Part shown: in pieces, positions 47,738 through 58,656 of the stretch | Layout: the number at the start of each line of letters is the position of its first letter | Position numbering within the stretch: the stretch's first letter is position 1 | Source: Paralvinella palmiformis | Lineage: Eukaryota > Annelida > Polychaeta > Terebellida > Alvinellidae | Direction of reading: 5' to 3' | Assembly: GCA_025642065.1 (NCBI GenBank) | Contig: JAODUP010001181.1 | Span: 32,953 to 96,952 of the forward strand | Length of the DNA stretch: 64,000 bases | Made by a program: the position numbers and the translations under genes | The notes under the pieces: generated by a model | Databases searched by the model: none | What the model was told of the DNA's origin: nothing | What the model saw: only the letters and a program-made list of their open reading frames with translations

Positions 47738-48672
47738 CGTTAAGCCGAGATAAGTTTTTAGGTGTAAAATATCACTATTTATGGTAGTACCGTCCATTAA
47801 GCTGACCTAAAAATCTTAACTTTCCCCTGCAGTATTTCCTGGTGACGTTTTGAATGCAGGAAATAGTTTTGTTTTCAGAATTCATTATTCGTACCAATGT
47901 GTTTTGTATGCTGCCAATAGATCAAGGCAAATTATAACGATCGTTTACACAAACTGTTAGCGCATGCATAGGACCTCAAACTTAAATTAACGGCGCGATT
48001 AAACATTCAGTGAACGCGTGTGAAGTCAACTATAATTAAACATATTGTCAATTACTACTGAGCCATTGATGGTACGTTGTGGTCACTAACGGGGCAATAA
48101 AGGAGACAATGTAAATTACCGGTGTATGCGGTCAGTTAGAAACTAACTCTCTATTGAAAATAAATTAATTAATCAGTAATTATCCCACAATTAGTATAAA
48201 TATGCCTAGACAAAATATGTATATGGGAGCACCCTAATGTCTTTGCCACCAAACAAATGAGATACGACGCTCTTGGGTATGGAATGTCTTGGGTACGAGT
48301 TGTCTTGTTACCGATACTGCCTTGGAATTGAAGGTCGTGACATGCGCTACTGAGTCCAACAACATTTATCCATAATTACAAAAATCAGATAATTCTACAT
48401 ATAACTATTGATTTTCATTATAAAGCCATGTATAATTATCAGCCACTTGGTTCACTTCTATTTTCACTCCATGACTGCACGAGTTTAATCAAAATGATGA
48501 TCGATGTTCATTTTCATCTAGGTCTAGACTAGAGAGTAGTCTAGATGGCTGCTAACATGCTGAAATGTTTTCTCTTGATGACTGGATTTCTTGACAATGA
48601 AATAGCACTGGCCATTAAGCCGACCCTCAAAATGTTGACACAAAGTCTTGGCTTAATGGCCAGGACTTACGG

Positions 48673-48715
<43 letters not shown>

Positions 48716-49044
48716 GTGTGTGTGTGTGTGTGTATGTTACAGTTAATCTGTATAATCAGGTAATATGTATATTGCTAATTGAGATTTAATACAGATTACC
48801 TTAAAATTTCAAGTAATATACATATCAACACACACATGCAGATACACACACACACATACACATATATATATATATATATATTAACCCCTCTACTTATATC
48901 ACACAGTTAACAGACCTCAGACAGTTAATAGACCCCTCCAGTTATATATATATCGGACAGCTAAAAGACCGCTCCAGTTAGTTATCACAAAGGTAACAGA
49001 TCCATCTAGTTACATATCACACAAATAATAAACACTTTGGGTAA

Positions 49045-49085
<41 letters not shown>

Positions 49086-50067
49086 CCTCAGACTTTCTCA
49101 TCAGTTTCTGCATGACCATGTGTCTAGCATTAGTTCCTGATATCTTCATATTTTCCTGCTGATCCAGGGTCTGTGTCGGATCTTCGTCAACGAGCTTCTG
49201 CTGGGCCTCAGTCAGCTCTGGGCCAACACCAGATGGCGCTTTAGCTACTTCCAAGGCAGTTGCTGAGGGGAAGAATAAAAAATAAACCGGGGAAACATAT
49301 GGTGAGCATTCACAGCAATCTACTCTAAATAACACATTTTTGATAGATGACAATACTGGATGAATGTTGCAATTACATGACAATACTGAAATATGCTTTT
49401 TAAAATACAAATTCGTATTGTGTATAGAGTAAATACTAACTGGTTACAGCTGGCAGTGGGGTAGGGGCCAAGCTCGACTTCGTTATCGTTGGAGTTGGTA
49501 CAATGGACATCAGTGGTGGTACGGTTGTCTGAATCGGTGGTACTATAGGCGTGGGTGTAGCACCGAGCTGTGGTATTACTAATCCAGGAGCCCCAACAGC
49601 TGGTGCTGTGGCAGCACCCAGCTGTGGGATAGCCAGACCCGGTGGGCCAATAGCAGCTGTCTTGAAACAAAGATTTGTCAAGAGTCAGCCATGGGCCAGG
49701 AAACATGATAAACAATGGTTAGGCAACTAAATTATAAGACCGTATAAGCGTTTATTCACCATTCAAGGACATCTGTCAAAATCAGCGAAGCAACATGCTG
49801 ATAAATTTATTTCCACTTTCTTGAGATGAAAAATATATTAACAGTTAATGAAATTTAATTCTGACAAACTGTTCCAAGTATTTGGTCAGTGAAAAATTTA
49901 TAAAACTAAAAAAAATTCAACAAATGTCGGGTGCTAACTCTCTGATGCCAACTCCAGCTGGCAAATGCTACAAATATCAAAAACTGAAATGATCTGTCAT
50001 CAACTAAATGAAGCTGGTTAACAACAATTAAGACATCTGAAACTCCATTTTGCAGAATGAACCATGC

Positions 50068-50106
<39 letters not shown>

Positions 50107-53100
50107 TACAGTAAACCTGCCATGGACAGTACCTTTACCTGATTTACGGCTTCTAGAGCTGTTATCTTGGCTGTAACAGCAGCAGCAGCAACAGCAGCGG
50201 CTGTTGGCATCGAACTCGGACACGTTGGCTGAGTAGCTGCATCTGGTGGTGTGACGGCCTGGAGGGGGGAGGATGGAGTAAAGATGATAAAGTGAAAAGA
50301 AGAATGCTCCACAAATTCCGCAAACACAGAAGTGAATCAGATTCGACCCACCAACCTGCGGGTTGGTGGCACTGTTCTCTTAACAACTGTGCCAATGCAA
50401 CAACCATGTTTGATATTAGTGAATCGTACCCCATCATTTTACCATTTAAAGGCCTTGTGGATAAAAATTTAATGGATTCCAATAAAAAGATTCCATTGGG
50501 GGCTGAAGATGATACATGTCTACTACTAGTCTTATTACACGTGTTTAAATTTCCCTTGATCAGATGTATCAATTTACTAAACGAACCTGATCGACGCATA
50601 ACTGAAGCAAAATACAAACCTTGCCAACACGCAAGAACTGGCCTCCCAAATCAAACAAATTCATCGATGACACAGCCTCGTGGGCAGCCTGTGCCGTCTC
50701 GTATTCAATGAAACCATAACCTCTGGAAAACAAAACCCAAATAAGCTGAAAGAACATTTCTGTATTAATGAAAGGCTTTGTCAGTGGATTTACGAGAGTA
50801 GTATGGCCGCTCTGATTAAACAAAACCTCAGAGTTTTCCTCCGAGCGTTATCCTAAAGTCCAGCTACCAGACCACTTTTATCCATTCTGGATCATGTGGT
50901 TTATCACCATGTATCTCTTAACCAGCCAGTTACTTTGTTTTACATAACTGTTATTTGGCCTATTCATTTACTGAATATGTTGCTAAACACGTAGGCAGAT
51001 TTTCTGGTTGCTAATTCCAGCATCTTCGGATGATAAGCAAAACCAAATGAAAGAACCAACTTGTACTGACCTGTGTTTTCCTGGCTTATTAGGATCTGGT
51101 ATAAGCTGACAGTTGATGATCTTTCCAAATGCTTCAAATACGCTGAAAACAAACAAGAAACGCCGATGAACAACTAAGAATCTCACACAAGATGGCATTA
51201 TTTGGTGAAATCAGATGAATCTACTAAATAGCTAATTTGATCATGCACACGCTGTTCAGCTGTTGGACCCAATTTTGGTTTTAACATGTCATCCCTGACC
51301 AAGAGTGGAGTAACACGTTGACCGATTCATAGTTGCCTGGATTAGAGGAGTTCCAAAATGACGCAATTTATTTTATACGGGTCACTGTCAACAAATTGAT
51401 GCTATTGCTTACTACTTACTCAGGCTTTAGAAAATATAGTGCATAACTATAATTTTGCACACTTGCATCAACTGGTGTTGAAATTAATAAAGAAGCTCGT
51501 TTTGAAGGATGTCCCAATCCTGTTTCATAAATAAAATAGCAATAACTGGGATGAACACTGAGATCAGTATGTAATTTGGAATTAAGCATCAACTTTGTGG
51601 TCATTGGGCTTTTAAAAACAAAGAACCAAACCCTTGGAAACAACAGTGAAGTAATAGAATTTGGCTATTTGGGAGGTCACCACTAACAGTAAACGGCATT
51701 TGTTTCAGCTGTTGAACCCAAACACATCACAGAAACACCCCACTACTGAATGAACAAAAGAATTCTATGGGTCTTTATTAGCGTTACCCCAAAATATATA
51801 GCATTATATACATTTATGTGTGCACTATATAAAACAATATCAGTGTTAATATATTTCATCAGTGAGCTTTCCATACACAGGGCCAGTTCAATAACAATAC
51901 AGAGTGTTGCCGATCTCCTTTAACAACAACCACCCAAAAAACAATACAGTTTGGTATAAAAATGACTGACGGGTAAAATAGATCATACACCAATCTAGCA
52001 ATTGTCTTCGTACCTTTCCCATGTTTCTCAGACAACAATGAGTTATTAATCAGAGAATTATGGCTTATTGTATGGACGGGACAGATGGAGTCATCCTTCT
52101 CTTTATATCAACCTGTGTTCAGCCCATCACAAAAAAAACCTAATGCAAGCTTTAGGCAGAAATGTAGAAACCAAAGGTGGGGAGAAAACGTATTCTGTCA
52201 TACATAGAACCTAACATCACAGTCTTATCGTCTTATCTGTGCCAACCAGCAAATGTTTCAGAATAAAATGCTCTGAAACTATAATCTAAAAAAGTTCTAC
52301 AAACAGACGGTTTATAAGGCCACAGATTCGATATACTGTTATAAGGAACTGTACACAATATGTACGGAATAGACTCCTGAATAAGAATGAACAACTGGCA
52401 AATGAACTAAAGGGGTGCCACTGCCATTACTATAAAGCAGGGATGAGAAACAAATCAGATTTTTAATTCTGGCGTCAAGTTCTGGCTTTTCTTTGCCACA
52501 TTTCTTGACCATTTCCCGATATCTTGATTTCCCCACAATTTTAGTTTTATCAAAGTATAACCTCACATACAATCCAGTTTTCTGCCACATCAGCTCTAAA
52601 TTACACAACAGGAGCTACAGAAATTGACGAATTACCTCTGTATGTCATTCTCACACAAGTCCTGGTGTATTGAGGCCACATATATTCGATTGTGATTCTT
52701 TGCCTCTTCAGCCAATTTTTCTATAATTGGTTGGGCCTGTGGCATGTTACTTGGACGTCCGACCTGTCAGATATACAAAACACGAGCCACTTATAGATTT
52801 TAAAAACGCACAAGGGACATAACTACAAGTGAGAAAAACACGGAAAAATATTTCCAGACACAATAAAGCACATGGCTAAACCATATACCACCAAGATAGA
52901 ATCTGACTTGAAACAAAAAATTTAAATCCATAAAACCACCCCTGTATATATAACCCCAGTTTATTATGGCCCGGCCCTAGGAAATGGGCAACAAAAGAAT
53001 TGCGATGAGGTTCACACCTTGATGTTTCTCCCTCCAATCATAACACTATTCATCTGCTCGAGTGCCAGCTGAGCGGCCTCGGGTATTTCATACTCAATGA

Positions 53101-56100
53101 AGGCAAATCCTTTATGTTTGTTGGTGATCGGATCCCACGACAGATTGACGCTCTTGATCGGCCCGAAAGGAACGAAGGCCTGACGAATCGTGTCCTCCTT
53201 GATCTCGAAGTTGATGCTTCCAACATAAATCCTGAATAGAAAGAAAAAAAAAGAAATGACAAATCTGCTATTGTTTGGCACTGTCCAAACAATGACGAAA
53301 ATACAATTCCAACTTTAAATCGGCTCACCTGCACATCAGAGCGAGTGCCTGTTGTCGTTGAACTGTGTTCTGGAACTGGAGCATCTGTTGCTGTTGATGG
53401 GCTATGGTCTGTTTGACGAGAACGCTCTTGATGCTCTGCTCCATCGCATACTTCTTAGCCTTGGCTATGGCCTCTTGCTGCGATGACGTCAGCTTCGGCA
53501 GGCTGAGGGTCTTCACCTCTTTCCTAGCACCTGGACCAGCCAGCACTGGCCCGATCTGAGAGGCCTGTGTGTCTATGGCCATCAGTGGTGGAGGCCTTGT
53601 GCCGGGCGAGGTTACCTGGGGTTCAGTTTTGACGGGCGTCACCTCTGAAAGATCAAACTGACAATCAGTGGAAGCTCGCAGTAAACCAGTCAGCCTCGAC
53701 AAGGCCATGTGGTGGGTGGAGGGAAAGAAGACATGTGCAGGCCACTACATATATTACATGGATAACTCTCCCTTTAACCAAACTCCCACTTATGATACCC
53801 AAGACCCGTAAGATAAAAAAGTTCTACTCCATACCCAAACGACTGAGACAAGTCATATCAGTGGGCAAAATTAACTACCTCATTTTAGATTATCTTAGTT
53901 TTCAGAAAAATTACTGCACGACCAACATAATCCCAAACTAAAAAATGGCCAAAAAGTCAAATCCCATTATTACGATTCACACGAAGCTGTTTTATTCAGA
54001 ACCAACACCGAACCAAACTATATATGCATTCGTAAATGCTCTACCAAACTTATTACACTGCTGAAATGAAAAGGTTCGATAACAAATGAAGACACAGACA
54101 CACACGCACGCACACATACAAATGCAGAGCAGTGTACGTCAGCCAAAACCCAGGCTGGCGAATAAACGGCGTTATTCAAGATATACACAATAAAAAGGCA
54201 ACAAACAAATGCAACCGTCAACTTGTTACAAACGTATCCCAATGTGTGTTGTTTACCAGTTCATGGCTAAGAGGTCAAGTGCATGGTTCGATCAACACGT
54301 TTAGCCCAGAAACAGGCCAAAGCTTGATCACATCGTTCAGATGTCGGTGTGCGGATTTTTTCGCCTTGGCCGACTGCCAGCCATTACATATGATGTACAT
54401 CCATCCAACTAGCAACACAAAAACACAGAGAAAAAGAGAAAAAAACAACATAAAACGTCTTCATATCGGATTCTGTAGTACACTCGATGATTTCAAGAAA
54501 ATGGCATGCACTGTACAATTTCAAGTTATGTACCAATTTTTCGATCCCTCGCACTTTTATTTTGGAAGAACAAACCGGTACAGTGCCAAAAATGATCAAC
54601 AATAACTTTAGTGAAAGAGAATTGTTTTGGTTGCTTTCTATAGCGAGAAATTTTGAATACAGGGTGTATCAGTTAAGAGAGGTCAGTACTAAGTTTGCGC
54701 TCCGGCATTCTTCACCGTCGCCCCCGACAATCACCTGCAATGGACCCTAGGCTATTCTCTTTGTCCTGAAAAACAGAAACAGGTAGAAGTCCTGGTGTGA
54801 TTTTGTAAAACTCCGTATACACAAGACTGCGTGCGAGATCTGTTTTAGATAAGTGATCTACGGTAGGCGTCAAAGAACGGCGAACCACATGCTTAAACCC
54901 GAAACAACGTTATCTTAAGAAGCCGAAAATTACACAGAACACACGAACAATTTCCATCCAATCCTCCCATCGCATTACACATGACATGCTAACTTTGATG
55001 GCATGGCTCTGATCGTGAACCAGACCTGAAATGAGAAAGAACAGAGAAAGCATGCAAATGGCATATACACAGACATGTGTTTTTTTTCTCTCTCTCTCTT
55101 TCTCTCTGGAGGCAATGTATGCGCACATCGTGGCAGATGTGAGCGCTCTATCTAGCGCTAACCAAGCAGCGGCTGTCTTGCCGACAAAATAGAACGGGAC
55201 AGTCTGGGGAGGGTGTAAGCAGGTTCTCTGTAAAACAAAAAACACAGAAGGCTGTCCAGCCACAAGCATAGCATTCAGTGGTTACAGGTTGTTTTCAGCA
55301 AAAGCCGAAACGATTACTAATTTATATACAGATACTGCACATAGCTGACTTGACAACATGTTAGGATCAATTTAAAAAACGCTACCCGCGGTAGAGAAAA
55401 CACTTGGCACGAGTTCATTTAATACCGTAACATTCAGAATTAGATATCTATTGCTCTGTAGTCGAAATGCAAGAAACCAACCCAATGACACAGGCAGCTG
55501 TTTGTATGCGAACATATGTCTAGTATAATATCACATGTGTATGCAATTCGTAACGGTATCGCTAAGTATGCTGAACGGCACAATGCTGAACAAAGGGGGC
55601 ATTGAGATGGAGCAAGGGTTCGAACCTGCATTTATTGCACCCCTACTGGCCGAAACTGCAAAGATAACAAGAGAAAGAGAAACACAAGATGGTGGGTTAG
55701 TGATTGTCTAAAGCATGAAGTAAACATTCACAACAACCATCACACGAACGCGACCCAGAAAACCCCGAACATTACCACAAACTAGAAGCCACCCTAGCGC
55801 TTAATTTTTCAATGGCAGGCAGGTTACCAAAGACGGTTCTACTACGATAATGAATTATTGGTTTTCTGACACACTCCGGGTCATATGTGGCATTCATTAA
55901 CAAACACGACACTTCATCTTTTTTAAACAACTGCAGCTTACCATACCCGTACTCCTGTCACATCAACGCATTAGTTACACTCGCTCACATTGCCTAGTGC
56001 AGCCCTGTTACATATCGAGGAGTCCATCGCTGTGAATTAAGCATTTTTCCCTGTTACGTCTTTCTTCACATTTTAAACCTGTATACGCCGGTAAATAGTT

Positions 56101-56943
56101 ATCCATGATTATATAGACCGATAGCACAGTGGCTAAAGCACTGCACAACATACGTCCACATCTGGGTCTGACTCTGACCAACATACCTGTGTTTGTGAGA
56201 TATCACCCTAGGCGGAAGGGACACCACCTTTCAGCCGCATGTGACCAGGCAAAACCAAATCACTCATTCACTGAATGACCACATCACAGCCACAAAATTA
56301 AAACGTAGAGTCTTCTCAATCAACACCTCATAATCCCCCATTTACATAATCCACTAATAATTCCATTTCAGAAAGGTAACCAAATTTCATCACAATAGCT
56401 ATTTTACTGATGGTGCTCCAGCTCAAGGTTGAGGACATAAAAAAAGATTACTCCTTCGGCATCTTCTATGTCATTTCTTGGTCGAGTTTACCAAAATATT
56501 TAAACCACACTTTATAATAAACACATTCATCATTCAATTAGCAAGCTGCCGACGTGATATCATTAACTATCGAGGTTGCAACCAATTTCATCCCACATTA
56601 TTCGCCACAACAGAAGAAAATGATGTCATCCAGTAACAGGACTGCACCGTGGCATATACAAAAGAAAATGATGTGTTTGGTTTTTCAGCTCAGAACACCA
56701 ACAGTAACCTCCTGATATACAAACGGTTCATGTACGACAGGCAGAACAAGAGAATTTTTTTTAATCGAATGGGGAAAGGGGACAAAAGGTGTAGACGAAC
56801 ACTGCGGAATAAACCAACGACATCAAACTTCGCACAGATGAAGTGTCAATGTTCGTATGGTATGCGGCGGCGGCGGGGTGTTTACCTGTTGAATTTGTGC
56901 CCAGCTCCAACTTCACCATCTTTGCCGCTGGTGGACTGCTCAT
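45761..56943 (-). CDS. PUF60: Poly(U)-binding splicing factor PUF60 (half-pint), 11 coding exons
   Basis: Nuclear RNA-binding protein that acts with U2AF in 3' splice-site recognition. Coding exons in transcript order: 56943-56886, 53644-53329, 53231-53018, 52763-52636, 51142-51071, 50722-50620, 50258-50139, 49660-49441, 49262-49087, 47502-47313, 45870-45761; total 1707 nt, 568 codons (human 559). Order of parts: hydrophilic N-terminus; [20 protein letters not shown] with a Gln-rich helix (about 85-120); RRM1 from IYVGSI (126) with RNP1 [11 protein letters not shown]2 from IYVASI (223) with RNP1 RGYGFIEY; an Ala/Pro-rich linker with repeated PQLGA segments (about 298-410); [13 protein letters not shown]; and a C-terminal UHM (470-568) whose R-x-F motif is RYF (544-546) where human has RWF. 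Phases agree at all ten junctions. It converges on PANK. The 5' end is uncertain (see the 56970 exon entry). Confidence 0.96.
46540..46929 (+). mobile_element. MITE family A, 5'-truncated copy
   Basis: Right half only, from CGTTAGTGACCAAAACGTAC to the terminal ATGGCCAGGACCTACAGTA. In the last PUF60 intron. Confidence 0.82.
47313..47502 (-). CDS. PUF60: PUF60 exon 10 (UHM)
   Basis: [20 protein letters not shown], then [17 protein letters not shown] and [14 protein letters not shown]: the N-terminal two-thirds of the U2AF-homology motif. Donor GTAAGC, phase 1. Confidence 0.96.
47705..47734 (+). repeat. (TA)n tract on the left of the inverted MITE
   Basis: About fifteen TA units directly next to the 47733-48674 element. 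Confidence 0.9.
47733..48674 (-). mobile_element. MITE family A, inverted copy flanked by TA repeats
   Basis: Reverse-orientation copy, terminal sequence TACCGTAAGTCCTGGCCATT at 48674. Both ends abut (TA)n microsatellites (47705-47734 and 48673-48700). In PUF60 intron 9. Confidence 0.85.
48673..48733 (+). repeat. (TA)n(CA)n(GT)n tract on the right of the inverted MITE
   Basis: TA units, then CA, then GT; the CA/GT part is a self-complementary run. Confidence 0.9.
48840..48881 (+). repeat. (CA)n(TA)n microsatellite
   Basis: In PUF60 intron 9, followed by three diverged copies of an AACAGACC-type ~50-base repeat up to about 49010. Confidence 0.8.
49042..49086. repeat. (CA)n(TA)n microsatellite forming the PUF60 intron 9 donor
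   Basis: On the minus strand the tract starts at the GT of the donor (GAG/GTATATAT...) and runs through (TA)n into (TG)n. Confidence 0.92.
49087..49262 (-). CDS. PUF60: PUF60 exon 9
   Basis: Completes a Thr codon, then [20 protein letters not shown] and [15 protein letters not shown]. The donor GTATAT is itself the start of a long (TA)n tract. Confidence 0.94.
49441..49660 (-). CDS. PUF60: PUF60 exon 8 (Pro-rich linker with internal duplication)
   Basis: 73 codons plus one base. Two related blocks, [16 protein letters not shown] and [16 protein letters not shown], are followed by a Pro/Thr-rich stretch. Acceptor TTTCAAG, donor GTTAGT; phase supports both. Confidence 0.9.
50069..50103 (+). 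repeat. (TA)n microsatellite in PUF60 intron 7
   Basis: Uninterrupted TA units, 35 bases from the exon 7 donor. Confidence 0.92.
50139..50258 (-). CDS. PUF60: PUF60 exon 7 (Ala-rich linker)
   Basis: 40 codons: [10 protein letters not shown], an AAAVAAAAV tract encoded by a CAG/GCT-type triplet run, then [11 protein letters not shown]. Donor GTAAAG. A (TA)n microsatellite lies about 35 bases downstream of the donor. Confidence 0.94.
50620..50722 (-). CDS. PUF60: PUF60 exon 6 (RRM2 RNP1)
   Basis: Completes an Arg codon, then [19 protein letters not shown] and [13 protein letters not shown]. Acceptor TTTTCCAG, donor GTTTGT, phase 0. Confidence 0.95.
51071..51142 (-). CDS. PUF60: PUF60 exon 5 (RRM2)
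   Basis: 72 nt: completes a Ser codon and reads [17 protein letters not shown] to PGKH. Ends phase 2 at donor GTCAGT. Confidence 0.95.
52636..52763 (-). CDS. PUF60: PUF60 exon 4 (inter-RRM linker and RRM2 start)
   Basis: [20 protein letters not shown], then [18 protein letters not shown], which starts RRM2. Ends phase 2 at donor GTAATT. Confidence 0.95.
53018..53231 (-). CDS. PUF60: PUF60 exon 3 (RRM1)
   Basis: [19 protein letters not shown], then [20 protein letters not shown] and GGRNIK: a complete RRM core with RNP2 and RNP1. Donor GTGTGA, phase 0. Confidence 0.96.
53329..53644 (-). CDS. PUF60: PUF60 exon 2 ([12 protein letters not shown] block)
   Basis: Completes a Glu codon, reads [14 protein letters not shown], then [18 protein letters not shown] and [14 protein letters not shown] to ALMC. 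Lacks the human alternative segment around MGFGDPLSPL. Ends phase 2 at donor GTGAGC. Confidence 0.93.
53645..56885 (-). other. PUF60 intron 1, 3.2 kb
   Basis: Holds the SINE at 56120. A 157-codon antisense frame (54132-54605) is unusually long for AT-rich DNA but shows no domain, splice context or start signal. Confidence 0.6.
56120..56300 (+). mobile_element. Third tRNA-like SINE type
   Basis: tRNA-like head GATAGCACAGTGGCTAAAGC, then ACCTGTGTTTGTGAGATATC and CAGCCGCATGTGACCAGGC. The body recurs at 35090-35230. In PUF60 intron 1, antisense. Confidence 0.5.
56886..56943 (-). CDS. PUF60: PUF60 first recognised coding exon
   Basis: [19 protein letters not shown], ending phase 1 at donor GTAAAC. 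The exon begins at 56970 after acceptor TTTCGCAG, and its first 27 bases also read open in frame (DEEADGSDT). An upstream coding exon in phase 0 is therefore possible, but none was identified. Confidence 0.75.
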
Positions 56944-56970
56944 GGTGTCCGAACCGTCCGCCTCTTCATC
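56886..56970 (-). other. PUF60: PUF60 exon with 5' extension and upstream exon candidate
   Basis: The exon begins at 56970. An upstream segment ending at 57077 has GTCGCCATGAACTCCA followed by a consensus GTAAGT donor. Splicing it to 56970 would read ATG AAC TCC AGA TGA, a four-codon upstream ORF, leaving the ATG at 56943 as main start. Confidence 0.4.
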
Positions 56971-58483
56971 CTGCGAAAGAAATTAGACCAAACGGTGATT
57001 AAAATCTTGAGTTAATACAAATGATTAAGAGAGGCAAATCCGGATATTCTCTGTCATTCCCATTCATAAAACTTACTGGAGTTCATGGCGACAATAAATA
57101 ACTTCAAAATAATAAGTCCACGGACCATGATTTCCCATTGCCAAAACATTGAATTTCACTTTAAAAAAATGCAAATTTGGTTTCTAAACAAGACAGTCCA
57201 TTTCAAATGCTCATCTCATACCAACCAGGTTGGACATTTTCCTGTAAGAATTTGTGAGCAGTTCATCCCCCCCCCTGGTGATAATGTGAAACCAGTGAAG
57301 AGTACATGTATACAAATTCTTATTCACTATCTTACATATCTTGAGGAACCGCTGCATGTGTGCGATTGGAAGAATTGGCTTCTGCATGAAACAGAAATGC
57401 AAATTTTATTCTTGGTCAAATAGCTGCTCACAGGAGAGACACTTTACATTCAAATGTGCGAAGCTTGTCCACGTGTTTGGTCCGAGCAAGCATCTGATAT
57501 ATAAATGAAGTTCAACGTAGGCTGCACCCCAGAAGCGTTGTCGCAATATTTTAGGCCAGACCATTGCTTCTGTCTGGTAGTGAAAACTGCCAAATTCAGA
57601 ATCCTCCCTCTCACTAATAAACAAGTCGTGTTATCAAATTATACCTATTATCTCTTTTGTAACAATACAAAATTATGGATTACAAATAAACTGTAGTTTT
57701 GCAATACAAATTCCTGTGATGTTGCCCTTGATAAATGTGGCATGGCTGATGGTTATCATCTGAATGAATGTTTCCTTTCCATACTCATTTTTATTTAAGA
57801 CTGTTATTTTTTCTACAACAATGTGTTAATAAAATATGAATGGTAGTGGGCAAACGCCCAGTCAGTGAGTCTTACTTATACATACATGAACACACCACCC
57901 CTTACTTGTGATATCTCTTCAAATGTTTATCAGCTGGTCACAAAGAATTAAATTCTATTTACCACTACCAGTACTCTTTTTCTTTTACAACCAAAGTTTT
58001 CTTCAAGAGGCATAACATTTTTTCCATGATACTCCCTTCGTAAATTCAAGGATATTTCCAGGCTGTAAAAATTAATTTGCTATTTTCCAGGAACCATGGG
58101 AACATGAAGGCTAATACTTTTTTTAATTATCATCAAATATCATTTCAAAGACAATACCACTCTGTGTCACCGATCTGTTTGTGATGCTGGCTAGCTGTTA
58201 TCACAATATTACTGGATGGACCCAGCAGGCTACTTTTACATAACCACATCTTTTATGCGATTAAACTGTCCAGCATAATTATTTACTGATATCAAATCTA
58301 CAAGTTGTCAACAATGATTCATTGTTTATAAACATAACTAACCTTGTAATTTAGATGTTAAAACGCAGCCAGCTTGGGCTAAAATGCTAACAATTAAATG
58401 TATGTTTATAAGCAGAATTGTCTAAAATTGATGCCTCCACATAATCGTTAGGCCTGGTGCTTATTTTGCACCTTGCAATTGGG

Positions 58484-58656
58484 AAATCTAAGAATTTTGT
58501 TGTCAGTGAGCACACACATAACTGGCCAAATTATGAGATACTAAAATGGCAAATCTAAGAATTTTGTTGTCAGTGAGCACACAGATAACAGGGCAAATTA
58601 TTAGATACTAACATGGCAAATCTAAGAATTTTGTTGTCAGTGAGCACACAGATAAG
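58484..58656 (+). repeat. 67-bp tandem repeat, about 2.6 copies
   Basis: Units start at 58484, 58551 and 58618 with AAATCTAAGAATTTTGTTGT and contain CAGTGAGCACACA. Copies differ by a few bases. Upstream of PUF60. Confidence 0.9.

Noticed and set aside
50292..50711. 139-codon plus-strand frame
   Set aside because: It is antisense to PUF60 exon 6 and flanking intron; the minus strand carries the conserved RRM2 codons.
54728..54775. 31-base cassette exon in PUF60 intron 1 between TTTTCAG and GTGATT
   Set aside because: Splice signals exist, but inclusion gives an immediate stop and no conservation is visible; kept only as a remote poison-exon possibility.
58484..58656. CRISPR array
   Set aside because: Three adjoining 67-base units without unique spacers, in a eukaryotic genome: a minisatellite.
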